A stretch of DNA of 64,000 nucleotides from Austropuccinia psidii (GCA_023105745.1 JALGQZ010000009.1:32265409-32329408); one strand, 5' to 3'. Shown: positions 35,620-47,800, counted from the first letter of the stretch. A program made the numbers and translations. The notes: a model not told the origin generated them from the letters alone.

Positions 35620-37000
35620 TCTGAGAAATTTTGTTTTAACATTGCAATAATTAAACACATCTCTTTTGTTCTTGCTGTAAGTCAATTTGAAGCTGTAATT
35701 TCTTGGATTCAAAATCACTTTGTGTCTTGAGTTTTTATTCTTCAAATTCCAAGTATTTATTATTTTCTTTCTTTGAAAATTAATTTCAATTTGATTTATT
35801 ATCTCTCCCTTTTGAGATGGTTGCTTTCAACTTCTTTTTCTTCTTTCCACTTTCTTTTTTCTAATCCCAATTTGGTAAAATCACTGTTACTGGGTGCTAG
35901 TGTAAGCAAATTATTAGACTAAAATATAAAATAAGTAAGATTTGTTTTCACTAATCACCCTCTTGTCTTTAAATAAACACTGAAGAATATGAGGGTACAC
36001 CATTTAATTCCACTTTTCATTTTGACCCGCGTTTTGTATTTAAGTTCTTGATTGATTAATGTCTAACATTGCTGTTGATGGTGTTTGAATCCCTTATTTA
36101 CATACTGAATAATATGTGCTCTCTTTTACAACAGCTTCCTTATTAGTATCCATTGTGATACCTGGATCAATCTGAGATGAAATTTATACTTCATTGTTTT
36201 TCCCTTATTAATAAATAGAATACATAATAAGAAATTATTTAGTGATTTATTGAATGAGAAACTATTACTTTTATTGAGATACATTCCTCCATTTGAATAC
36301 ATTTGTCATTAGGGCTTCTGGATGCATTGTTTTAAATCCAGCTTATGCTGTTAATGTCTTTCTGGTTGAATTTCCCTTCAAAGACCTATGGATTGTATAA
36401 TAAGGAAGATCCTCAAGATCTTTTGTCAAAAAATATAAGACATACTTTTCTGTCGATAAATGAGTAATCTTCCTCAAGAATCACATTTTTTTGTTTTATT
36501 ACCAAAGATCTCATCCACTTTTGAACAGCATGGGTAAAGTGTTTCCACATTTTAGATCATTTTGTGAATCCCTTTCTTGAGGTCTTCACCAGTAATACCT
36601 GAGCCTGTTGTTTTTTCATAATTTATTTGTAGATATATACTTTTTTTCTGTAATTTCGCCCTTGATGCCTTATATTTTTAGGGTTCAGCTTCAAACAATT
36701 TTTTGATTTTTTCTTCACATGATAAGCCATTAATTTGAATCCAATTTTTTTTGGATGATGGGGGCCTTCCAATTGATGTCTTTCCCGAAGAGCCAAAAAA
36801 AGATTCAAAATTCTTCTTGCTTTTGCGCTAACTTATTATTTTTAGATAGTCTGCTGTTGTAGGATATTCTGAATTTTTCAGATCCAAAGTAGAGCCTTTA
36901 CTTGTTGAAGCTGATGAATTTTTGGGTGGCATTATTTGAATGGTAAGAGTGAACATGAAGCTCAGGATAGGCTGTAAGTAATAGTTTTTTTTTGAATTTA
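35620..37000 (-). pseudogene. Degraded ORF with Ser/Thr-rich start and coiled-coil end
   Basis: Read right to left. An ATG near 36930 gives MPPKNSSASTSKGSTLDLKN then SEYPTTADYLKII and a stop. In shifted frames come SSKKNWIQINGLSCEEKIKK, TTGSGITGEDLKKGIHKMI, and YPCCSKVDEIFGNKTKKCD. A Lys/Glu/Gln-rich segment near 35650-35880 reads LKTQSDFESKKLQLQIDLQQ. The layout resembles a large rust-fungus family of nuclear-looking proteins with a CPCxxRMDxIFG-like motif that I recall but cannot verify here. Frameshifts and stops make it non-functional. An LTR tip lies just to its right. Confidence 0.45.
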
Positions 37001-37199
37001 CAAAAGCCAGATGTATCTTAAACCCAAACCTAACATAGTGATCTTGCGAAATTCCCACCTCCATTCTTTTTTGAAAAAGGAATTTGAAGTTGAATCATAA
37101 ATGGGATTTTGATACAAAAATGTGGGTTTTTTAAAGTGATGTTTTGGCCAAAATACCCAATTAAAAAAAAGCTGTTTTGTGTTAAGTCTGAGCAAGCCT

Positions 37200-37425
37200 A
37201 ACTATTTTAATGTAATTTTTTGAAATTTTCAGTAAAATTTCATATTTGTTTAATTCTCATCAGAAAGGTTTTGATTTTACTTTCATCTTATTTTCATTAG
37301 TTTCTGTAAAAATTATTATTTTTATTTATCAAATTTATATTTTTCTCAAAGAAAGAATGAATTCTCTTTAATTGAAATTTTGAATTTTGTGGTTTTTTGG
37401 GTATGTGAACATACCTTTAAGTCTG
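37200..37425 (-). repeat. Truncated gypsy LTR tip
   Basis: TTTGTGGTTTTTTGGGTATG-TGAACATACC-TTTAAGTCTGAGA near 37390-37425 matches the 5' tip (minus sense) of the element B/C LTR family, TTGTGGTCTTTTGGGTATC-TGAAAATACC-TCTAAGGCTCACA. The AT-rich part to its left resembles the adjoining LTR region weakly. No partner LTR or target duplication was found. Confidence 0.5.
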
Positions 37426-39484
37426 AGATCAAAGAATTGATAGGGGGGAAAGTCATTAGGAGATCTTTGCTTCAACTACTAGGGTGTGATATATCTTTAA
37501 ACCTGAATCCAAACTACATAATATCCCAAGGATTTAAGAATCCTTAATTACTTTAGCTTCTGAACAACAAATTTGAAGTATATCCACATATTTCATATTC
37601 TTATTTCCTGGTGAAGCTATATATATGTGAATTATTGGACCAGTAATTTGATTAAATATTTCTTTCAATTTCCTGATGAGAAAACCCTTCCCAGCTTCAT
37701 TCTTATAAAGCTGTAATGGTATTGAAATTTAATTTAAAGAAGAAATCTTAAGTATTTTATTGATAATAATTGTCTCTTTGAAGCATTTATTTTGAAGAAA
37801 ATAAGTTGAATTGGATAGAAAAGGAGATTAATTTGGATTTCAGTATGAAACTGAAGAATCCTCATAAGATATAGAAGTATTGGATTATCCATATTATTGG
37901 TTCTTACAATTCTGTTGTGATTTAAATTCCAGCTAAAGAAAATTCCATGTTAATCATGGGAATGTTTATTAATCTTGAATTTCTGAATTTCTTTTGAATT
38001 AGGTGTAACTTTACACATATTTAAAGCATCTTCTTTGTTTGAGGGTTTTACTTAAAACAAAATTATGCTTTTCACATATGAAGCTTCATGACGATTGAAA
38101 TTAGGGAAATACCTTCATTTTTCTAAAAAAAAGTCTTTAAAAATAATTCAGCTTCTCCATTCCTCTCTGATAAATTTAAATTAAAATTTCCTCAAAAAAC
38201 AACAGCTCAAGTTCATCATTAATAATTATCAATTTCTACTAAAAAAGGTTAAGAAAATTGGAAATGGAAGAGAGATACTTTTGGAATGATTTTTTCCTTT
38301 CAAAGATTGAAAAGATAATTAGAAAGAGATTTTCTTCTTTTTAAAATTACATATGAAATAATATATTAAAAATGAACTTGAAAACAAAATGTTTCATAAT
38401 TAAAGAGCTCAAAAATACCAATAAAGAAATTTTTTTCATTCCAAGTTATGATTAAAAATTGTGATTTTCATGGTTGTCTCCTAATTTATAAAAGAAAATA
38501 TTTTATGTTCAAATAACAAAATGAAAAATCTTTTTAAGAATATTGAAATTCCATGAAATCATGAAAAATGGATATATTTTTATTATATAAAACAACTTCC
38601 ATAATTCAAAATTCAAAAATTTTAATAAGAGATAGATTAATGGCTAACATTTAGCTTTGAAGTATTTCCCAAATAAATAGAATCAAGATTTACTCAAGAT
38701 TTATAAGTAAGCTATTATACAGACGTGAAACAGAAGCTCCATTTGGAAATTAATTCAGAGAGAAAAACAGAATTAATAAGAAATATTATTTTTACAATTG
38801 AATAAGCTACTATTAACAATAAAAAACTTAGTAATAATAGAAATTACTCTTATTAATACTCATATAATTTGAATGGAACTTTTTGAACAATATTCCTTTT
38901 CAAAATTTTTGGGAAATAATAAAACAGAATCTTGAAATATTTAGTTTCAGTTTCTCAAAGGAAAATGCATCTAGATTATTTAATATTAGTTAGGATTCTC
39001 AGATTACCAAGAGAATTGTGAGCTTTTCAAGCCAAAAAATTGAAATCTGAAATAATTATCAATTCAGAAATCAAAATGAAATATGAGCTACAAAGAGTTC
39101 ATGTATTTTAAGAGAAATATCTACAGTTTCATGATAATCTTTTTTTGGTGTGAGGAAAGAGGACACATGTTTTAATGAAAAGAAATTGGAATTGTTCTTC
39201 AGTAAGCCTTGAGGGTTTTTGTTTTAGTAATAGAGACTAGGAATATTCCAGCTTCCCTGTACCATTGGCCCAGGAGCATAAAGCCTCAAAGAGAAAAAAC
39301 GATTTTTGGAAAATGAAGTAGGAAAAATAATGTGAAATACGCATAATTAACCATAAAAAGACTACCTAAAACATGATATTTTGTATTTGTATATGTATAA
39401 TTACAAAAAGAACCTTTAAATATCCTTCAAGTTCATTTTATTCCACTCCAAAATAGCTGTATATGTGATCCATGAGGAATAAAA
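37426..39484. other. AT-rich intergenic DNA, no gene seen
   Basis: About 2 kb with no ORF above chance length and no repeat I could match to other parts of the window. It forms the left flank of element C; the last five bases (TAAAA, 39480-39484) would be its target duplication if the right flank, outside the window, matches. Confidence 0.55.
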
Positions 39485-41276
39485 TGTGAACCTTAGAGGC
39501 ATTTTCATATACCCAAAAGACCACAAATAACAAAATAAGATACAAATATAAAGAAGATTAATTTATTTATATTATAGAAATGAAAATATAAATATCAATA
39601 CAAATTTATATACAAAAATAAAAATTTAATTATAATTTAAAATAAAGATTATATTAAATTTTAAAATTATGAAAATACATTTTTACTTGAAAAAATTAAG
39701 TAAAAATGAATTTTTAATAAAATTAGTGAAATTAAAATATTTTTGGTAAAAAGTTACATAAAATATATTATACCTTTTTATCCAATAAATAAACATAAGA
39801 AAATCACTTCACCATTAGATTCCTCATAAAAAATAAGGTGGGGTCAGCTCTGGGTAAAATTTCTGCAGCTCAACTCTAAATAAGGTTAAATTAAGTTTTT
39901 AGCATTTTATGTAAAAATGTCGAAAATCCTCAAGACCTTAATTTATTTTGATCCACATGTGGTGTTAGCTATTATTTTTGTGTTAAAATTGAGGTGTTGT
40001 TTGTAGTTTAGAAGGTATGAGGAATTGAAGTATTTCCAATTGAAATGTCAAAATGGGTGCATGTATTACATTAGTGAACTGTAATTTACATATGAGGTAT
40101 CAATTATTACAGTTGTGTACTGTAAAACTCAATTGAATTTGATGTGTAGATTACAAATGTATTACATGATTAGAAATTAAAGAAAAAATAAATTGGAAAG
40201 ATTAATTCTGGGGGGGGGGGGAAAGGTACTCTAGCTCCAAGGGGGAGCCAGCCACCAAAATACTTTCTGACAGGCGTGAGATGTCAAAATCCACACAAAC
40301 GTTCATAAATTTTGGCCTGGAATTGAGTCACAGGGTCTGCGTCTCAATTGATGATGAGGTTTTGATACAACCAGGGAAGTTTTAACTGTTGCCAAGAGGG
40401 TAAAACTACCCTTAAGAGAAAACAAACACTATAAACACAGCTTTAACCGGTTTGGACATCTCTTACACACATTCTGACGTGTTTTCAAGGCTTAAAACTA
40501 GGTATTACTATAGCAATGGCTGATTTAAGGGTTTAAAATGGCTAATAACAGCCCTTTTTTGGTCTAAACCAGGGTTCAATGATGCCATAATTAGCTTTTA
40601 TGGTGGCAGAGTGTTTTCCATGACTGGAAAGAGAAAAATTCACTTTTGGAGTAAGAGAATTGATGGCTATAAAAGAATGTCTTCTTTGCCCCTCTTTTCT
40701 CTTCCTTTTATAATTATATTAAACACTGTTAAACCAATCAATAAAAGATTCCAACCACCCTATTCTTCTCATTTGAAAACTTTTAACCATGTGAAAAAAT
40801 CATTATAATCATTGTTTGTAACTCTTATAATCATTTTTACCCCTTGAACCACCCCATAAGTGAATTAAAGAATCTTTCATCACTGTTAACTTTGTCACTT
40901 TGTTTCCAAATTCACTATGGTCACTTTTGGGAGTGTTTCCCCTCTAAATATATTTTGAAAGACTTTTTTCTTCAATGTATTGCTTGCAGTTCTTTGCTCA
41001 ATTAATTACAATTGAAATTGCTCTTGAAGAAATTTCTTTTGTCGCTTTAAATATCTCTTGTAGATTATTTTTTGATAAATGTTCATTGTTGGTAAAACAA
41101 TAAATCTTTATAATATTATTTTTCTAGACTTAGAAAGTTACAAACAATAAAATTGGTGTGTTTTATCTTAAAAATACTATTTATTACTATCTTTAATCAC
41201 TTTTTCACCTTATACAAACTTTAAGGACAGGAAAATTACTTGATTTTTAATCAAAGTTTCATAACCACACCTTATA
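39485..41276 (+). repeat. 5' LTR of element C
   Basis: Starts TGTGAACCTTAGAGGCATTTTCATA-type sequence and ends CACACCTTATA (for CTTACA), directly before TTTGGGGGCCC. Length is 1792 bp. It has the TATA motif GGCTATAAAAG near 40666-40675, and the interior blocks match the LTRs of B, E and the 3' LTR at 62646. Confidence 0.92.
40667..40675 (+). promoter_or_regulatory. TATA box in 5' LTR of element C
   Basis: CTATAAAAG followed by AATGTCTTCTTTGCCCC, identical in position and context to the motif in the LTRs of B and E. Confidence 0.55.
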
Positions 41277-41290
41277 TTTGGGGGCCCAGC
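41277..41290 (+). other. Primer binding site of element C
   Basis: TTTGGGGGCCCAGC follows the LTR end directly and is identical to the PBS of element B. Confidence 0.7.
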
Positions 41291-41504
41291 CGTGATACTT
41301 TACCTGTTACATAATTTTTCACTATTTTTAAATGTTTTTTCTTATATTGAAAAATTTAAAAACATATAAAAAATGCATATAATTCAAAAAGTACATAAGA
41401 AATATTTTTTTTTCATATTATGAGTGAGGCTTTATTTTTTCATTTCTCTCTTGAAAAAATTTTTTTTTTTACTTAATCAATCAGCTTTCTCATTAATTTT
41501 AGTG

Positions 41505-41732
41505 TCTAAAAATGTGGTAAGACAAGAAGATATTGAAACAGCCTCAACAGTAACAAGCATTATTCCTGCAAGTACTGTGAATTCTTACCATAATAGTACA
41601 ATTATTATAGCTCAGAATAATCAACCAGAGCCAATTTCTTCTGAATTAATTAACTTGGATATAAGTAATACCCTTCAGAAGGAAAAGAATTTGGCAAATA
41701 GTAAGTTTTTTGATGTAAAATTACTATTTTGA
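41505..41732 (+). other. Conserved leader ORF upstream of Gag (element C)
   Basis: Encodes NVVRQEDIETASTVTSIIPA, IIIAQNNQPEPISSELINLD and ISNTLQKEKNLAN without a stop, closely parallel to the element B leader at 17125-16900. A donor-like GTAAGT sits at 41701 after the segment, and a splice-acceptor-like CATTAATTTTAG precedes it near 41500. The open frame can be extended upstream to a Met at 41424, but that part is poly-Phe/Leu and unlikely to be real coding sequence. Confidence 0.45.
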
Positions 41733-41750
41733 CCTCTTTAATCATAAAAT

Positions 41751-43020
41751 ATGCCTTCAACCAGATCAGGAGCCAGCTATAACACCTCAAGAAGCTCTCA
41801 AAAAGGTCATAGATGTGATTAATGTATAAGACAATTAGTTACAGAAGGACAAGGGTCAGTTGATGACTTCCAAATTGATAAATTATGTCATTCTGAAGCT
41901 GATAATACTGTTTTACCTTCAAACAGAGCTGACACCTCCACAAGAAGCCTCATTGGACATATAAAAAGCCAGCCAGAAGGCTTACAACAATGCATTGCAG
42001 CACAACGAGTACCAGATACTTGCAGATCTGTGGAACAACTGCATGAATTCTTACCTGATTGTGAGAAAATTCCAGGGCCATCCCAACATTTGCAAGTTAC
42101 TCAATGGATGGAATCCATTGATGGAAAAGAAGAACATGATGCTTTTAACAGAAGAATGGAAGAAAAACAACCCTCCACCACCAAAGCAAGTGCCAAAAAC
42201 AGCCCCAGTAACCAGCAGGAGCAATTCCAACCTGAAAAGCAGCCACAAGCTCAGAGTAAGGGCAAAGGAAAGGCACCAGCCACAAAACCTTACTGCCAGG
42301 GGTACAGAATACCAAAGATTCAGCAGGATGGCATGGAAAATGTGTTTCAGATGGTCAGAGCAATGATAGAATTAAAGAAAAAGTAGGAAGCCAGATTAAA
42401 ATATCAAAAATTATTTCTGACATCTTTGATTCTATCACAGAGTTGTATGAAGCTATAAATGACATAAAAACTCATGTTTCTGATAAAGATTCAACCCTTT
42501 GTAACAATCTTAATAAAACAACACAAGTCTGAGCCAAATAAATAAAACACTTATGTGTTTTGCAAAAGTTTTAAGAACAATTAAAACCTTTAATAATGAC
42601 AATTCTTTTGCAAATAAGATAGATGAACAATCTGCCATTATCAAATAACTAACAGATAAATATTCTAAATTCAATGTTGATGACATAGTTGACACAGGAA
42701 TTGAAAATCCATAAATATTATCAAGACAGATAACAAAAAATTCCTTGATGACATTTCAAATTCATTTACTGAAGTAAAGACATATATAATTCCCTTGAAA
42801 AAGTGTTTTGATGCTTCACAAGAAGAAGTATCAAAATTAACAATGCAATTGAATCAGGTCACTGCAGATAATCCAAGACAAACAGAGCTATGGCAAGAGC
42901 TGACACATAAAGAAGACATATATAAAATTGAAGTAATAAATTTAATACAAGCCTTCCAACATGAATTCAGAAATTCACAAAGGTGTAGCAACAGTAAAAT
43001 GAATGAAATTGAACAGATAC
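41751..43020 (+). pseudogene. gag: Element C Gag, 5' part, broken and interrupted
   Basis: Begins MPSTRSGASYNTSRSSQKGH with a TAA at codon 24 (41820-41822), then is open through HEFLPDCEKIPGPSQHLQVT and QWMESIDGKEEHDAF. A one-base loss in an A run after QFQPE, compared with element B (QFQREKAATSS), shifts the frame so that it ends early at 42386. Further stops follow, and a coding-like end reads SKLTMQLNQVTADNPRQTEL and HEFRNSQRCSNSKMNEIEQI. It is cut at 43020 by element D; the next residues (LNTLPRISTPLNQ) are at 56120 onward. Confidence 0.88.
43017..43020. other. Target site duplication of element D, left copy (ATAC)
   Basis: ATAC precedes the left LTR (TGTGGTATGCC) and recurs at 56120-56123 after the right LTR (TTCCCACA). 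Removing D plus one ATAC restores the Gag reading EQILNTLPRIS. A four-base duplication is shorter than the five bases of elements B and E, suggesting a different integrase. Confidence 0.85.
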
Positions 43021-43128
43021 TGTGGTATGCCATACCATGTCAGCTTAATAAAATTTTTTTTTGAGGGGAGTGAGAAGTAGCAGTACCCCTATGGGTAGCT
43101 TCTGTTGGAAACAAAAGAAAAGGATATT

Positions 43129-43190
43129 TGTCCCAGTTGGTAAGGTGATGCCTTGTGCAAAGAAAATGGCCATGTCATTGGTTCAAGCCA
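43129..43190 (+). promoter_or_regulatory. tRNA-like A and B boxes in LTR D
   Basis: TGTCCCAGTTGG (43129-43140) matches the tRNA A-box consensus TRGYNNARNNGG at 11 of 12 positions. GGTTCAAGCCA (43180-43190) matches the B-box GGTTCRANYCC at 10 of 11. The gap of 39 nt is normal for a type 2 RNA polymerase III promoter. The T-stem pairs only in part, so this is tRNA-derived or SINE-like rather than a tRNA gene. The 3' LTR has the same boxes with one change in the B box (GGTTGAAGCCA, 54498-54508). Confidence 0.5.
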
Positions 43191-43690
43191 CATTGAAGAC
43201 ATAAAAAAACATTATTAAAATGACAAAATTTTGGAAAATCTTTTTAAAGTTTGGAAAATACCTGAAACCTAACCTTAAAATCAAATTAGGTTTCAACCCA
43301 CAAATTGGCCTCAAAAAATATAAAATTCTAAATTCAAGATAGCAGAAGGAGGATACATAAACAGATTACATAAGCAGGAAGGAGTTAAGAAAGTATTAGT
43401 AATCAGATTACTTGATTAGTAATACTTAGGGAGTTAAGGGATACAGGTACCATGGAGGATTAGTCAGAAAGTCTAAGGATTAGTAATAAAGCTCAAATAA
43501 GCACCAGCAAAAATACCTCAAATTAGTAAGCAACCCAACAAATGACATCATCAACCAAACAAATGATGCAATGATTTACATAAATGACATCATTTAGGTG
43601 GGACCACCAGAAAAGAATTTTCCCAGCTAAAAGAAACTGAAAAATTCTAAGTCCCTCTTTTTGAACACCTCCCATGGAGAGCCCAAAAAT

Positions 43691-43699
43691 TATAAATAG
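43691..43699 (+). promoter_or_regulatory. TATA box in 5' LTR of element D
   Basis: TATAAATAG followed by AGGGCCTCTCTCCCC, a standard core-promoter arrangement. The same sequence is at 55011-55019 in the 3' LTR. Confidence 0.6.
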
Positions 43700-43816
43700 A
43701 GGGCCTCTCTCCCCAAATTTTTCCTCTTTCCCTCATGTCTTTTATCCCCCCTAAAAGTGGAAAGTGGATTTAAATTCATCCCTGACTATCAGGTTAACTA
43801 GTCTACAAATATATAA

Positions 43817-44055
43817 TTCTATTATATAAAGGATAAAAAGGCCTTATATAATAGTCTTATAATAAAAAAAAAAGTCTTATAAATAAAATAAAAAAAAGTC
43901 TTATAAATAAAATAAAAAAAAGTCTTATAATATATAAAAAAAAAGTCTTAAAATAAAGAATCAGTCTTAAAAAAAAAGTCTTATAAAAAAAAAACTTTAT
44001 ATAATATAATTTTATTATATAAAGGATAAAAAGGCCTTATATAATAGTCTTATAA
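43817..44055 (+). repeat. A-rich tandem repeat within LTR D
   Basis: About seven AGTCTTA units separated by A-rich spacers; the clearest period is about 24 bp (AGTCTTATAAATAAAATAAA plus A's). It is bracketed by two copies of a block beginning ATTATATAAAGGATAAAAAG. The same array is in the 3' LTR near 55137-55370 with small differences in A-run length. Confidence 0.75.
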
Positions 44056-44800
44056 ACTTAAATTAAATAAAATAGTATTTTAAAAGAATTTCACCTTATT
44101 ATAAGCAATTAAAAGCTTTGAAGAAGGAAAAGAAGGGTCATTTAGTTGTTATTTTTAAGGAGTTAATATTATTATTTAATTTCATAAAGTCATACTTTTG
44201 TCACTACAAGGACATTTTATTAATTATAAAGAAAAAAAAAACCTATTATAAGAATACAATAGTGTCATTCTTATTAAAAAAGAAAGAATTATTATCAAAT
44301 TAAATTATCAAAGAGTGGCTATCAATTAGTCTGGTCATATCAGAATTTCATTATATAAAAAATAAATAAATAAATAATATATCATTAACCATAAAAAAAA
44401 AGTGTTTGATTGTTTGTTCAGTATTATTATTAGTCTAGTGTCTCCATATTATATTGAGTTATTGTTGTAGTAGTATTTTGTGTGATTTGTGCTAGCCTTA
44501 TTTATTTTGGTTAATTAAATAGTGTTATATTTAAAAGGTTAAATAAATATTTTTGAGATCAAGCAAAGTCTGATTGAGTCTGTTGAATACACTTTTCTGA
44601 ATTAGCCACCATCAATAAATCAATTGATTGTGAACTCAAGTTAAGATAATTCAGCATTTTTCAGGAAGGGCAGTCTAGATTATTCTAGCACACAAGCTGA
44701 GAAAGGGTTACAAGCTTGAACAGCAATTCAAAACTGTTTTCTTGTAATTTCCCCTTCCAGGTACTGCCTCATTTTATCCAACGCAAGAGGAGTTCCCACA

Positions 44801-44819
44801 TCTGGTGTCCCAACAGTGG
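44801..44819 (+). other. Primer binding site region of element D
   Basis: TCTGGTGTCCCAACAGTGG follows the LTR end CCCACA after two bases. The TGG-led sequence is the expected complement of a tRNA 3' CCA end. It differs from the PBS of elements B and C; I cannot name the tRNA. Confidence 0.6.
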
Positions 44820-44858
44820 CCGTCTGTCAGATAGAAATATCATCAGATTCAATTCAGC

Positions 44859-47800
44859 TTGATATCAAAATATATATATTTATTAAACCTGGAATCATAT
44901 AATCACCTAAATAAACCATTGTCATCATCATCAAAATCTCATTCATCATCATCATCTGAATCTTATCATTACAAATTACTACTAAAATCAAAATCACCAG
45001 GACAGACATCACAAGAAAGCTTGAGTAATTTAATATCAACACCAAATACAAGAAGAAAAGAAGAAGATAGGTTAAAGGAATTCTTCTTTAACCTAATCAA
45101 AGAGTATAAAGAAAGAAAACAGGAAGAAGCAAAATTTGAAGGCAAAACATACAAAGTAGAAAAAATGGATCAACAGTCAATATCAAAATTACCACCATTA
45201 CCTGAAGATACTGTGGAAGGTCAGTATGAAGAAGAAGATGGAGAAGAGGATCAAACTGTGAAAATACAGAGCTTTATGAAGCAAATGCAAGATTTTTTGT
45301 TAAGTCAAACCAGTAAAAAAGGAAAAAGAAGGCCATCAATACCAAATACACCAGGGAATAGCCCTAGTGAATCAACATTACCAAGGCATATAAGACCAGA
45401 AGAGTCACCAATATCACCAACACCTGGACCAAGAGCAACCTCTACTCCAGAAACAAATCCAAGAATTAACAATATTCCAAGAAGAGCTTTTGTCTCTACA
45501 CCTAATAACCCAAGTCCATTACAGCAGCAAGTGTTAAAGCAGGAAAGGCCCGTGGTTAAAATTAAAGCAAAAGATTATAATCTCAATTTTAATGGAGAGG
45601 AAGTAGAGAAGTTTATTAAGAAGGTTGAAAGAATTGCTCAAATTGAAGGAGCAACAGATGAAGATTTAGCAATGCAAATGGCATTTTGGACAACAGACTC
45701 AAGAATTAGTGATGCCATAGAAGCTATGCCAGGATATGAAGAAGGTAATTGGGTACAATTGAAGAAAGATATTATAACCAAATGGGGAAGAGTTGAACCA
45801 GAAAGAAGATATAGAAAAGATTCCCTTATTCAGCTTTTCAATGATACACAAGATGAAGGAGGCATTAGTACCTTATCAGAATATAAAACGTTTATTGGAG
45901 AATATGAAACCATCATTACTTACCTTTTAAGATACAAGTATATTCCCCAAGAGAATATGTTCCATGAGGATGTATTTGATTGTCTCTCTGCAGATATCAA
46001 AGGTGCTATCAGTAAGGAAATGATTAAAGATAATGTTATGGTTAGAGCAGAAGATGGAGGATATCTCATACCACCTATGAGAATATTAAAGAAGTATATT
46101 GAACAAGAATTGGAAGCAAGAATATTAGTCACCAAAAGACTATCATCCCCAAGAATTAAAACAGTAAAGAATGAATCAATAATCAAGGAAAATAATGTTA
46201 AATTCAAGGAAGAATTATTTCCAGGAATGCAGGAAGCTTTGAAGAAGATGAAGGAACTTACCAAAACTCTCAAGGAACAGCAAGTAGTGGTTAATAAAGA
46301 AGTACCTAGAGAAAAGGAAGTTTCCAAACAGTTTATGGAGCAACTGGATGAATTAAGTAAAATTGCTAAACCACAGAAGATAGCTTATGCTAACCCTCAA
46401 GCTGAAAATTCAGGATTCAGACCAAAAGAAAACTTACCACCAGCGTCATCAAGATATGTGCCATATGCACCAGCTCAAAATGCACCAAAACCATTTGTTA
46501 GATGTTATTACTGTTCAGAAGAAGGACACTCCACAGGAAGATGTAATGAGCTTATTGAAGACCAAAACAAGAAATGGGTAATAAGACAAGGGTTCAATTA
46601 CTTATATCCTAATTGGGCAAGAATTCCAACTGATGGGAAATTATCACCAAAGCAATTGGTAAGGGAATTTCAGAAGGAACAAGAAGAATTGAAGAAGAAA
46701 TTGGAAGAAAAAGCAAAAGAAGAGGAACAAAAGAAGAAAGAAAACTCAACTGCATTTATTACCATGGACAATTGGGAAGATTGGCAACCACCATCAATAT
46801 CAACAGGAAGAGAACCTCTAGGATATGCCTATGGGTTAAGGAATACAAAGCAAAGAAAAGGAAATGAAGACAGAGCTAAGGCTCAATCACAGCCATTACC
46901 TGAAAGAGAAGTAACTCAACCTCAAGAAATACTTAAGAAAAAGACTAGTATCCCAGTTGGATTTATTGATAATGATTATCAGGAAGAAGAAAAAGTAATT
47001 ATTCCTACAAGATATAAATCACCAAGGCCTTTAGAGATTAATAAGGAGGAAGAAGGAGCCATACCTAAGAATAAAACACCACAAAAGAGCCCTATGGATG
47101 AAATTAAAACCATAATTAAGGCACCTAAAGAAGGTAGATCAGTTATCAAGCCAAAGGAAGAAGATAAAGAAGAAGTACTGATAGTTGAAAAAGTTATTAA
47201 CAAAGTCTTGGATCAGAAAATAAATCTTACTTTAGAGGAAATATTCACCATATCACCAAGGTTCATGAATGAATTAAAATTCCTTTCTGATAGAGAAAAG
47301 AAATATTTAATGTCTCTTAAGTCAATCAATAATGAAGAAAGAGTGGAAGATCAAGAAGGCAATCAGCAAGATATAACAATTGAAGAAAGAATGCATTATG
47401 CATGTCCCCTTGGAATGATTGAAGTTTCCATTGGATTGGAAGGTCATAAAGTAAAAGCATTAGTAGATACTGGAGCAGAATTGAGTATAATACCAGAAGT
47501 TGAATCCATAAAAGCAGGAATACCAATGAGAGCACTGAACATGAGGTTGAAAGGAATTGGAGGACATAGTACAGCAATTGTTGGCTTATCTGAGAATACC
47601 TTACTTATTTTACCATCTGGTGATGAAAGGAAAATTCATTTCTTTGTAGCCAGAGGGGCAGTTCATACTGTTATTGGGAGGCCATTTTTGGCTGACAATG
47701 GTATTAGACTTGAACACTCACAGACTCAGGGTGAAATTTTAAGTTTCAGAGAATTGGATGGAAGAAGATTATGCATACCTATATGCTCACCAGAAAGCAA

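Larger units (their letters stand above)
43021..44800 (+). repeat. 5' LTR of element D
   Basis: TGTGGTATGCCATACCA...GAGTTCCCACA, 1780 bp, TG...CA type, unrelated to the gypsy LTRs of A-C. The start contains the near-palindrome TGGTATGCCATACCA. The LTR has tRNA-like promoter boxes, a TATA box and an A-rich tandem repeat. Confidence 0.93.

Noticed and set aside
43129..43200. A true tRNA gene in LTR D
   Set aside because: The A and B boxes fit but the T-stem pairs only partly and no acceptor stem can be drawn, so only a tRNA-like promoter is called.
43817..44055. CRISPR-like array
   Set aside because: Short AGTCTTA repeats with A-rich spacers inside a eukaryotic LTR; unit length and context do not fit CRISPR.
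44118..44303. 61-codon Lys-rich ORF in the LTR of D (also 55437-55622)
   Set aside because: Present twice only because the LTR is duplicated; A-rich composition explains it.
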